64,000 nt of DNA from the NCBI GenBank assembly GCA_026936335.1, contig JAPMXV010000029.1:186001-250000 (forward strand). Direction: 5' to 3'. This DNA is from Mantamonas sphyraenae. Lineage: Eukaryota; CRuMs; Mantamonadidae. Numbering within the stretch: the stretch's first letter is position 1; each line of letters starts with the position of its first letter. The translations under genes were made by a program, and so were the position numbers. The notes beneath the pieces are model-generated. The model saw only the letters and a program-made list of their open reading frames with translations. It was not told the DNA's origin and searched no databases. Below, piece after piece: positions 53,627 to 64,000 of this stretch.

Positions 53627-55722
53627 TCAGCGGCGGTAGCGGACGCGCTTAAAGTTAAAGTGGAGCTGCAGAGTGCTGCGATCAAACACACACTTGAATC
53701 CGCGGCGATGTGCCTTTTCCCACGGCTTGTTGACCACGCGAAAGGCAATGTCTTCGTAAGGCGGACCTGCGGTGAACACAAGCGTGGCAAACTCGGGGTT
53801 GTCCTTGTCCTTGACGAGTTTGAACTGCGGCGTGTCCGTCTTGTCAATGAGATCGGGGTAGAAGATGTTGAACTTGTAGCCCAGGACTGTCTTCGGGGGT
53901 GGGTTCTCGAAGGAGTAGTGCACACGGTTGTACGAGTTCCAATCGTAGCCTGTGCGGATGCGGTTGAAGTACTGCGGCTTTCGCGGCTGGTATCTGTCCT
54001 GCCATGCGTACGACTTGCGCAACACATCGGCACCCTCCTCGCCCATGTCCACCGCCTTCAGTTCGCTTTCGTCGTCTTCCATCAGCTTGGCCTTCTCCAG
54101 GAACGCCTTTGCATCTTCTGTGTTCATGTCCATGTCGTCACCCATGCCCATGTCGGCCACCACTGCCACCGCATGCCCTTCTGCGTCGAATGGCACATTC
54201 GTGACCCCACTGCTGCTCTTGCTGCTGCTCGACGTGTCAAAGCGCACGCTGGCCAGCGTCGTCGCGCCTGCCGTTGCATCTCCAGCCCCGTCGCCGTTTG
54301 CTCCACGCAGCTGCGACAGCATGGCACTGCGCTTCTGCAAACGCAACCGTTTGGCAATGGCTGCCCGTGCTGCAAGCAGGGTGCTCCAGTCCTCGTCCGC
54401 GTCCACAACGCGCTTGATCGACTTGTCTGCACGCGCCTCCTCCTCGCTGAGCAGTTTGACCTCGATCCGTTCCACACGCGCCGCTTCCGCCTCTTCCTCA
54501 GCCTCTTGTTCCGCCATGGCGTCTGTGGCACCGCCGTCAGCCGTCTCGTTGATGCGCGCACGCTTGCGGTCGCTGCCGCTGAGTTCCTCGTCTTCGCGTT
54601 CCCGTTTGCGCCCGTTGGCCATGGAGACCATGCCAGCCGCCTTGCCAACGTCCATGGAGCCCATTTCCGAGTCGATAAGCTGCTGCTCCGCCTCACGCAG
54701 CTTCTCCATCCGCCGATAGCGACGTTCCGCGTGCATTTCCCGTAGACGCAGACGGGCAATCTGCACGTGGATCTTTGCCAACACTGCCTCCCAATACTCC
54801 ACATCCACGCCCGGCTTGCCACTGTGCACCATGTCCTGGATTTCTGCTCGCCAGCTTACGAGTTCCCGTTCGCTCTTGCTCTTCACAATGGCCATTACAG
54901 AGTCCATCACTGTATCGCGACGGTACGGAACGCCATTGCGAATGCACTCTTTGCGTTTCAGCTCCTCAGCGCGCTTCTCACGCAGTGCGTCCTCGCTCAG
55001 GGTCCACATGAACGCCCAAAACTCTGGATTCTCGCCAAACTGCCGGTAAGAATGGATGTCCTTTTGGAGCTCCTCCAACGCTGCAGCGCCCAGGCCATCA
55101 AACACCTCGTCTGGCTCGTCGTCAACGTAGACGTCGAGTTCTTCGTCGAGGGTGGCGGCAATGAGATCGATAGGTTTGGCGCGGTTCTGCAGCACTCGGA
55201 TTTGCGTGCGACGCTTGGCCTGCTCCAGGTGAAACCTTTCCTCCTGTGCCTCCCAGTCCTCGTAGCTCTCTGCATTCTTTTCGGCCTGTTTGCGCGCTCG
55301 TTCGGCCTGGAACTGCGCGTTTTCCGCGGCACGTTGGGCACGTCGCTCCTCCACCTTTTTCATCTCCTCCAGCAGCTCCAGACGCCTGTCGCGCTGCACC
55401 TCGGCCGAGCCACTGTGCATGCCATCTTCGCCCCGCTCCTTCAGCTCGTTCTCCTTCTTCTTCCACACAAACTGCGACGTCAGCTGCGAGTCGCCGAACG
55501 GATTGCTATCGTTGCTGAACCCCATGGCAGCGTACTCTGCCTCCAGATCCACGCCGTGCTTGCGTGCCTTTTTCGCCAATCGTCGAGCTCGTCGTTCCTC
55601 AGGCGTCTCGTTCAGTTTCCTCAGCTGCTTCTCCAGTTTGGCGCGTTCCTTGCTCGACATGCCGCCCTCTGCACCGTCGAGGTCCCGGCTGCTTCTGCTC
55701 CTACTGCCGCTGCCGCCGCCGC

Positions 55723-55758
<36 letters not shown>

Positions 55759-55861
55759 GGTGATGATGTCTGTGCTTGTCCTTGTGCCGGTGTCTGTGTT
55801 TGTCCTTGTGTCTGTGCTCCTTGTGACGCCTGTGCTTGCGGCGGTCGTCCTCGTCGTCCAT
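53627..55861 (-). CDS. CACTIN: Cactin, spliceosome-associated protein
   Basis: Cactin is a conserved nuclear protein of late spliceosomes. From ATG 55861 the frame gives 744 residues. The N-terminus is a His/Lys/Arg-rich and serine-rich run followed by a long charged coiled-coil (AKLEKQLRKLNETPEERRAR onward). The cactin mid-domain is visible around QFGENPEFWAFMWTLSEDAL and VNSVMAIVKSKSE-like sequence. The diagnostic C-terminal domain contains YDWNSYNRVHYSFENPPPK, GYKFNIFYPDLIDK, AGPPYEDIAFRVVNK and the last residues FNFKRVRYRR. The frame upstream of 55861 lacks conserved sequence, so this ATG is preferred. It is the first of three same-strand spliceosome genes, 104 bp upstream of PRP8. Confidence 0.93.
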
Positions 55862-56013
55862 CTTGCGGCCTGCCTGCACCAGCGCACATTCCTCTCTTTG
55901 CACCCATGCACGCTGGGAGTGGAGCAACCAAGTGGAAGCCAAAAGTGGCATTGTGGTGTGGATTTGTTGTGTGTCGTGGCCTTTCTCTCGGCTCAGCTGC
56001 TGCTCCTCATCCC

Positions 56014-58110
56014 TCACCCGCCCTTGATCTCCAGCACGCGCACGGCATTGTCGCCGCCAGCAACAGCCAACATCTTGTTGTCCTCGGAAAAGTCCAGAGT
56101 GTACACACCGTTGCTCATGCCGGCAACGGTACCGATGAGCGCCAGCGATTTACGGTCAAAGACTTTGGCCTCGTTTGCCCCGGAGCCACCTGCGGCAATG
56201 AGGTCGCCATCGCCCTTGCTAAACTGACTGGAGTACAGCAAAGTGGGTTCGTCGGTCATGCCTGTGAACCAGGGCACGTTTTCCACGAGCTTGCCCGAGC
56301 CGTAGTCCCACAACTGCAGGGCGTTGTCCGGACGCCACGACCCAGTGAGGATGTCGTCGCCGGACAGGTCCACCGAGTCACCACACACGTGCGGCCCATA
56401 GATGGAACGCACGGCGTGATCCACACGCACATCCCAAATCTGGATGGTGTTGTCCCATCCGCCTGACAGAATGACGTTCTCGTCCTCCGGGTGCCACTTG
56501 ACCGAAAACACTCGGTTTGCATGCCCTGCCGTCACGTCGCCGTGGCCTCCCGACAACGTGTTGCTGAGTTGTTTCGTCGACTCGTCGTACACGCGCAGCG
56601 TAAAGTCCTTCCCAGCGGACACAAACTTCAGGGCGTCGTTGCGCACGTCTACAGCATACAGCTGGTTGTCCTCCTCGTCAATCAGATGCAGGCACTTGGC
56701 CGACGTCACGTGCCAGTGGCGCACGCTTCCCTCTGCGTCTGTGAAAGTGTTTGCGGGGTTTGTTGTTGTTAGCTGATCAGTTGTGCGTGCGCTCAAAACC
56801 GCCACACCACGTGCGTTGACCCTGCCTCGTTTTGCATGCATGCATGCCACCATGGCGAGGTGTGCAAGGTGTAATGGCGACACGTGTGTGTGTGTGTGCA
56901 TGCGGTGGCGAGGAGAGGAAAACAACCTACATCCGGCAATGAGGACGTTTCGCGTTTTGTGTGCCGTCGTGTGTGGCCTCCAGCGGATGCTTGTCACGGG
57001 CAATTTCATCTTGTTTGATGTTTGCAGTGCATACGTCAGCCTGCCCGAGTGGGCATTGTAAATCTGTGTTGGCGTAGGGCATTTGGGAGACGGGCGAAAA
57101 AGACGTCAGCGGGTTCCCGCGCGAAACTTCCCCAAGAAGGAAGGTGGCGAAAGGTCCAGACCTCAACACCAACAGCGTGCTGCGCCGTCAGCGTCCACCA
57201 TGGCCGCCTCACAAGCACCCATATGGGTGGGCAACCATCAAAGGCATTTCTCTCTTCCTCTCCACGCGCTTGCCACGTACACGAATAACCCCGTCGCCGC
57301 AGCCGGCGGCGATAAGCTGTGAGTCGGGCGAGAAGCGCACGCAGTACACCTCAGACGAGTTTTCCCTGTGGGCAGCGACCCATTCTGCAAGTCAGTTCCT
57401 GAACACACACACACATGCAATCCTGTGCGCAACACACACGCCATGCGCCTCCGCCCCACAGCCCTTGCTGTCGTCTGCAACCGCTGGGTACGCGCTGGAA
57501 TGGATGGAAAGCCTGCACCACAAAACTCACTGGCCGATTTGCATCTTCGGATAGAGCTTGCGCTGGCCAGACGAGGACGAAGTGTCTGTGTGGCAAAACA
57601 CGACGTATCGATCGCATAGGACAATGGCGTGTCAGTAGACGTCGTTCGGGTTCGTTCCAGGCGCCCTGGAGGTGGCAAGCCCGGGCCAAACACTGATCTG
57701 AACGTTGATTGGCAGCCACCATTCTTTGGCCCAACGCAGGGCCGTAGAATGACACACACACACGCCTACACGCACAAGCGCATGCCAAGAGGACGGTGTG
57801 ACGTTCTCGCTCCCTCTTTGTGTTCCCACGCCACTTACCCTTCTTCATGGACGAGCCGCCGTAAAACGAAGAAGAACCAGCGTCGTCTTCTGTGCCCTCC
57901 TCCTCCCCGCCATCGTTCCCTTCCTCGTCCACTTCCACCTCTGTTTGCTCCTCGGTGCCTGCGTATTCGTTGGCATCAAACTCGTTTGTGTACCCGCCTT
58001 CGCTTCCCTCGTTCTTGCTCGACGACGTCAAGCCGCCCAGAAGATCGCTACCCGACAGCGACGTCAGCCCTTTGTACGACACACTCTCACTGCTGCTACT
58101 GCTGCTGCTG

Positions 58111-58142
<32 letters not shown>

Positions 58143-58145
58143 CAT
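56014..58145 (-). CDS. WD40-repeat protein, five exons
   Basis: Proposed exons are 58145-57839, 57585-57531, 57365-57281, 57063-56931 and 56738-56014, all phase-compatible, giving 434 residues. Donors are GTAAGT, GTGAGT, GTACGT and GTAGGT. The N-terminus is a run of about 20 serines and an acidic linker. WD40 blades follow, including EVYCVRFSPDSQLIAAGCGD, IYNAHSGRLTYALQTSNK, PVTSIRWRPH, GSVRHWHVTSAKC, FSVKWHPEDENVILSGGWDN and VYTLDFSEDNKMLAVAGGDN. Exon 2 is only 55 nt; skipping it and using an earlier acceptor (exon from 57384) also keeps frame and gives EWVAAHRENSSE. The family is conserved-looking, but I cannot assign a function. It is divergent from the sacsin-like gene. Confidence 0.8.
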
Positions 58146-58261
58146 GCTTGGTTGTGCGAGGTCGTGTCGTGCGTCACGAAGAGTGCTGTGTGTGGGGTGT
58201 GTTTGTGTGGGGCGGCGGGCGCACCTTCGCCAAACCAAACTCAGAAGCCTGACGCAAGCCA

Positions 58262-61200
58262 ATGTCTGTGGCTGCTGAGAGCACAGACGAGCCGTACGTT
58301 GCCTCCGATGAGGAGGAGGACGAAGACGACGACGGCCTGGAGGATTTTGGACAGAAGATCGACCTGTGTGTTCGCATCCGCGAAATCCTCCTCAACTACC
58401 CGCAGGGTGCCACAGTGCTCTTTGAACTCATCCAGAACGCAGACGACGCAGAAGCAACAGAGGTTGCCTTTTGCATGGATTTGCGCACGCACGGCACAGA
58501 CGTCGCCTTTCCGGACATGGCTGCCTTCCAGGGCCCTGCCATCCTCGCCTACAACAACGCCGTGTTCAAGCCCCGCGACTTTGAGAGCATCCAGAGCATT
58601 GGCAACAGCCAGAAGAAGAAAGAGACGGGCAAGACGGGTCGTTTTGGGGTCAGTTGGCGGAACACACCGTGGGAATTGCCGGGCAAGCAGGAATAGGACT
58701 GAACTCACACCCACCGCGTGTACAGATTGGCTTCAATTCCGTGTACCACTTTACAGACGTGCCTTCCTTTGTCAGCGGGCCCTACATTGTGTACTTTGAC
58801 CCGCACTGCAAGTTTCTGCCCAATGTATCGCCGAGCAACCCGGGCAAACGCATCGACTTTACCAAACGCTCCCGCAAGAAGCCATCTCTGGTGCAAACGT
58901 ACCCGGACCAATTCCGCCCCTTTGAAATGTTTGGTTGTGACCTCAAGCAGCCGTTCAAGGGCACTCTGTTCCGCTTCGCCCTGCGAACGGAACGACAAGC
59001 ACGCAAGAGCCGTCTGAGCAACCGCAGCTACATGCGCCAAGACATCGATTCCATGTTTGCCGACTTTAAGAAGGAAGCCATCAATGCCCTGCTGTTCCTC
59101 AAGAGTGTCGGCTCTCTGCGTCTCTTTGTCATGCAAGATGGCATGGACAAGCCCGAGCCTCTCTTCAGCTGCGCCATCGCCAACCTCAACAAGCAGCTCA
59201 GTGCCGAACGATACTTCATGAAGCGGGCACTTCAGGACGCACAAGCACAAGTCAGCAAGAAGAGCAAGTCGTCGTGGCTGGGCGGCGGCGGCAGCTCTTC
59301 GAGTTCCTCGTCCTCCAACAGCAGCGACGGCGAAGCAGCCGCAAGCAATCACGCCATCGTGCTGCCCGACAAAGACCGGACCAACCAGCTTGTGCTCCAT
59401 GTGGACATTGTTGACCAGGAGGCCGATAGCCAGGTGCAGTCGCAGTGGCTTGTGACACAAGGATTGCGAGGCGCTGGCAGCCGAGCCCTGGCGAACGACA
59501 CCAACAGCAACAGCATGGGTGCACCGCTGATTCCATGGACAGGCACAGCATGTTGCCTGGACATGGATGTGCAGGGGCGTGCCTTTGTCTTTCTGCCCCT
59601 CCCGGTCAAGACCGGCCTCCCGGTACACATGAACGGCTTCTTTGAGATCAGCTCCAACCGCAGGGACATCTGGTACGGCACCGACATGCAGGGCCAGGGC
59701 AAGCTGCGATCGGATTGGAATTCCCTTCTGCTTCAGGAAGGCGTTGCTGACAACTACGCCGAGCTTGTGGGCCTGGCTCGCACACACATCGACGTGGTCA
59801 ACAACCTCGATCGCTACTACCAATTGTGGCCCGCGGAAATCCCACCCTTGCCTTGGGCCATGGTGGTGGAGCGACTTTACGCCACGCTACTCACCCAGGA
59901 TGTACTGTACACGGAGGCCGGCGGAGGCAGGTGGATTCGCGCCAGCCAGGCGCTGTTTGTGGACGACAGCGACACACTGCTGCAGCAAATTTGCCCCGTG
60001 TTGATTGGTTTGGGCATGAACATGGTGCGAGTGCCTGCACACGTGCTGCAAATGCTGAGTGTGGCTGCCATGCATGGAGGCAGCGAGCTGCACTTTGCCA
60101 CACCCGCCCTTGTGCGCCAAGCCCTTGTGCACTCGGGCGACAAAGGGCAAGTCGCCAGCGCCGACGCAGATATGGCACAACTGCTTCTGGAGTTTTGCAT
60201 GCGAGACTTGGGCCGGAAGGACGGCGACTATGCATCGTTGGTTGGGTTGCATCTGCTCCCCATGACGGACGGCTCCTTCCGTGCCTTTGACACTGCCGAG
60301 TCGCAAGTGATGAACCAAGACCTTCGCGACCATGTGTACCTGGCCGACAAGAAGCAGCATGCCCTATTGGCAGAACACCTGCCTGCATGTATGATCGACA
60401 CACGACGCATTGCAGACTCGCCGTTGCAGGCACACTTTGCCCAGTCACAACTGCTGCAAGAGACAAGCGTCACCTCAATGAGTGCACACACTCTCGGGGA
60501 GATGCTTGCGTACGTCATGCCCGATGCGTGGCGCGGAGCAGATGCTGTCAAGGTGTCCGACAGTCCCTTTGACGGTGGGTGGATCATCGAACTCCTCTCC
60601 TATCTGTTGCACGAGGGCCAGGACCACGTATTGGGACGCTGGCCTCTGGTTCCGTGCGAAGGGGACCTGCTGTGTCGCGTGGAAGCACAGGCGTCGAGTG
60701 TCATCCTTGATCCAGGCCACACGTTGCCCGATGATGTGCTCACATGCCTGGGCGTGCACTTTGTGGCTGGAAGCGAGAGCAACCATGTCCTTGCTCTGCC
60801 CAAGCGCCTTGTTCAGGAGCTGCAAGGTCGCGACCTCGTCCTTGCGGCCAACGCTCAGTCGATGCTACTGGCCATGTACAACGCAGCCCTGCAGTCCATG
60901 GACAGAGTGGTCCATGCCGTGCAAACTGGACGATCCACAGGTACACTCTCTGCGTGCACACCTGGCACACAACATCAACCGCCAGTGCTCCAACCAGGCC
61001 ATGGAGATCCTGCGCGCCTTGCCAATCCTCACCGTGTACCGTGCCCTCGAAGACAGGAAAATCGGTGCAGGGTCGCATGATGATCGCGATCTTTTTGTGG
61101 CATGCGCCACCGATGATCTGTGGGTAGCGCCGGCGGAGGTCCACGAGCAGCTCTTGACCGCATCCTTTGTCAAGCCGGTGCACGAAGAGTCTGACGCTGC

Positions 61201-64000
61201 GCTTTGGGCCCTCATGGGCATCCGCAAGATGCCGCTGTATCTATTCTACCCGAAGCACGTGCTGCCACGTCTTCCTGGCTTCCCCAGGGACGTGCGCGAC
61301 GATGCCATGCTCACCCTCATTGAACAGCTGCCTGCCATTTCCGAAACGCAACGCAGGCATCAAGTCAGACCTGGGCAAAATCCACTTTGTGTCCAGTCGC
61401 GACGCACAGAGCACAGACGACGGTGAGGAAAACCTGTTGTGCCCGCGTGAGATGTATGACCCGCGCGTGGATGTCCTGTGCCGCCTCTTGCCTGCCCGCT
61501 ACTTCCCGGGCGCGCCCTACGACACGTCGGACCACGTCCTGGACGTGTTGCGTCAACTGGGCATGCGAACAAGTATGGAGCGCGACAGCATCCTCGTGGC
61601 TTGCAGGCGCATTGAGGAGGACGTCGATACTGCGCAGTCCATTCTGCATCAAGCCGCAGAAGAGCAGCAGGAAAAGCACGACTTTGGCGAGGCGCAGCAC
61701 CGGTTGGACGACGCAATGGAGCGTGCACACGCCCTGCTCAACTATCTGGACCAACACGCCACGGCTGTGTTCAGCGAGCAGGGCAAGGGCGTGTCTGGAA
61801 TCAGCACAGCCGATTTCGTGCAGCAGATCATCACCATCGAGTGGCTTCCGGTCATGAAGCGTGTGGAGCACCCCGCGTTGCCGTGGCCACACGACGATGA
61901 CAAAGTGGTGGACTGTGTGGTGGGAACACGCCCCGCAGAGGAGCTGTGGCTTGTGTCGTGCAGCTGCAGTCTCCTCGACGGCCATTTGCAGTCCAAAACC
62001 ATGCGCAACGTCTTTGGATGGCACAGTAGCCCGTCTCCCATCATCATGTGTCACCAGCTCCTGTCCATGGCCGCGATCATGCGTGAGCTGAACGACGCAC
62101 AACCAGACACACAGGCCATGTACCACCAGTTGCCGCCCGCAGAGGTCGAGGCTGCAGAGAACAAGCGCCAAACCGTGCTGCAGGCCATGGCCACCCGTGT
62201 ACCCCTCCTCTACGAGCAGCTCAGTCAGAGTTTGCAACAGATGGACGATGAATCGGCCCAGCTCAAGGCCGTGTCTGTGTTGCAAGACAAGGAGTGGATC
62301 TGGATGGGTGGCGCGTTTGCACGCAGCCAAAACACGGCCTTTCACTGTCCCGTGCAGGCTGAGCCCCACCTGTACGCCATTCCAGGTGACATGGTTGCTT
62401 TCCGCTGGCTGTTTGAGCTGTGTGGCGTGCGCGACGAGTTTGCGGCCGCCGATCTGGTCAGCGTGCTCGACAGCCTGCAAAGCAAGTACGGCAAGGAGGC
62501 GGTGTTGAACGACGCTGACCTGCAAATGAGCATTGCTATCTGCCAGCGGCTGGCGTACATGGACCGCAGCAGCTACGAAGTGCTGGTGCCGTCGAAATTG
62601 GGCATGCTCTGTGTGTCCACAACGATGTGCTTCGACGACGCCCCCTGGCTCAAACAGTCTCAGAAAACACGCCAAGAGCGCGATTTCGTGCATCCACAGA
62701 TCTCCCACGAGGTCGCCTCGCTGCTCGGTGTTCGATCGCTGCGGCAGACACTCGTTTCGCAGTCGTCCGACGTCATGCAGTTTGACATGGACCAGGCCAG
62801 TGCAGAAGCATTTGGCCAGCACGAACCCCTGACAGGTCGCATTGCAAACATCCTGCAAAGCTATGCCATAGGCCCTCCCGTGCTGTACGAGATCCTGCAA
62901 AACGCAGACGACGCACAGGCCACACAGGTCCACTTTATCATCGACCGCACCCAGTATGGCACAAGCAGCCTCATGGCCCCTGGAATGAGCGAGTTCCAAG
63001 GCCCTGCTCTGCTCGTGTACAACGACAGTGTGTTTACGTCGCGCGATCTGCGACGCATCACGCGCTTGGGTGTCTCCTCCAAGAAGGAGGACGTGAGCAG
63101 CACTGGACGCTACGGTCTGGGCTTCAACTCGGTGTACCACTTTACAGACATGCCTGCATTTGTCAGCGACACCAACCTGGTGATCTTTGACCCTCATGCA
63201 CGCTATGTGCCGGGCACATCCTCTGCACAGCCGGGTCTCAAGATCAACTTTACACGCAGCAGCCTCGTGGACCAGTTTTCCGACTCGTTTGAGCCTTTCC
63301 GACGATGTGGCTGCACCCTGGACGAACCTTTTCGGGGCACCCTGTTCCGCCTTCCGCTGCGCACAACCAAGTTGGCAAAGGAAAGCGAGATCAAGCGTGC
63401 CGCGTACACTCTCGACGATTTGGAATCTCTTCTGACTGCGTTCCAGGAAATGGCCACTGAGGCCTTGCTGTTCATGAAGAACGTTCGGCGCATCTCCATC
63501 TTTGACCACAGCGGCGTTGACGGCGAAGAACCGCAGCTACTGTTTGAGACGGCTTTTACGGGCTTGGACAAAGAGACGCGCAAGAGCATGGAGACCATTC
63601 CCAAGTGGGTGTCGAGTCGCTCGTCGCACGAACGCATCCTCCGTGACTTGAGCAAGACCAGCGAGAGCAAGCTGCCCCTGTCTGTGGCCAACGTGGGCAT
63701 CACCACGCGTCTGGGAGACGAGCTGTCCATTGAGAGCCAATGGATGATCTGCAGCGTGATGTCTGGTGGAGCTGCCAAGGAGCTCACTGTCAGCGGACGC
63801 ATGGAGAACGAACTCAACGCACGTGTGCTGCCATGGTGCTCTGTCGCAGCCAAACTTGCAGACTCGCAGCAGAACGCGTCGACAGGCAGCAAAGAAGCGA
63901 CGTCGTCTTCGACATCATCGTCCTCATCCTCATCCGCAGCGGCGTCCTCGGCGTCCGCGTTGGGCATTGAAGGCCGCGCCTTTTGCGGCCTGCCCCTTCC
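58262..64000 (+). CDS. Sacsin-like giant chaperone with at least two HSP90-type ATPase modules, 3' end cut off
   Basis: Exon 1 is 58262-58648 and exon 2 starts at 58726; the 77-nt intron has donor GTCAGT and acceptor TGTACAG, joining GKTGRFG to IGFNSVYHFTD exactly as in sacsin. Module 1 has VLFELIQNADDAEATEV (ATP-binding Asn/Asp), EFQGPAI-like AAFQGPAILAYNN and the GRFG/GFNSVYHFTD lid. Module 2 starts near 62848 with VLYEILQNADDAQATQVHFI and GRYGLGFNSVYHFTD. The frame shifts by +1 near 60943 (QTGRS to VHSLRAHLAHNINR) and again near 61360 (AISETQ to GIKSDLGKIHFVSS), each consistent with one extra base. From 61365 the frame is open to the window end. Sacsins are large cytosolic co-chaperone-type proteins. 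Confidence 0.88.

Noticed and set aside
61365-63509. 714-residue open frame on the minus strand
   Set aside because: Antisense to the sacsin-like coding sequence, which is open in the plus-strand frame from about 61365 to the window end.

Overview
This is nuclear DNA from a single-celled eukaryote with a compact, GC-rich genome. Genes lie about every 2 kb, and many intergenic gaps are only about 20-280 bp. Most introns are short (about 115-395 nt), start with GTAAGT, GTGAGT or GTACGT, and are rich in CA/GT and CT runs. Many proteins start with long serine runs or carry acidic D/E runs. The mix of genes (Prp8, ING, COX6A, PMCA, a SPRING1-type protein, calcyphosin, animal-type haem peroxidase, sacsin) fits a free-living heterotrophic protist, perhaps near opisthokonts. 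That placement is inference. No bacterial operon, CRISPR array, IS element, rRNA or tRNA gene was seen.

Layout. 1-6.2 kb: a HEAT-like protein cut by the window edge, phosphomannose isomerase, and a serine/acid-rich ORF that may be spliced to a PP6-type SAPS-domain gene. 6.3-16 kb: NAD kinase, a cyclopropane-fatty-acid-synthase-like methyltransferase, a calcyphosin-like EF-hand protein, a SPRING1-like protein head-to-head with a putative Golgi glycosyltransferase, an ADP-ribosylglycohydrolase, and a basic protein overlapping it. 16-26 kb: an ankyrin/TRP-like channel whose 3' end is duplicated in tandem, a mitochondrial ABC half-transporter, and the ribosome-biogenesis factor UTP25. 26-33 kb: COX6A, an ING-type PHD protein, an MGME1-like nuclease and a plasma-membrane-type Ca2+ ATPase. 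33-44 kb: a GH38 alpha-mannosidase, a secreted 2-oxoglutarate oxygenase, a secreted FG-GAP/haem-peroxidase fusion and a membrane-anchored ATP-grasp ligase. 44-56 kb: three spliceosome genes in a row on the minus strand (ESS2, PRP8, cactin). 56-64 kb: a five-exon WD40 protein and a sacsin-like chaperone that runs off the end.

Genes are mostly arranged as divergent and convergent neighbours. Apart from the spliceosome trio, they do not form one pathway. Several conserved genes (PRP8 twice, sacsin twice, the ATP-grasp ligase, the ABC transporter and probably the nuclease) change reading frame inside otherwise continuous homology. Both directions occur, so small assembly indels are the simplest explanation. 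I saw no convincing new multi-gene system. The best leads are the peroxidase fusion, the channel architecture, the shortened SAPS protein and the frame breaks.
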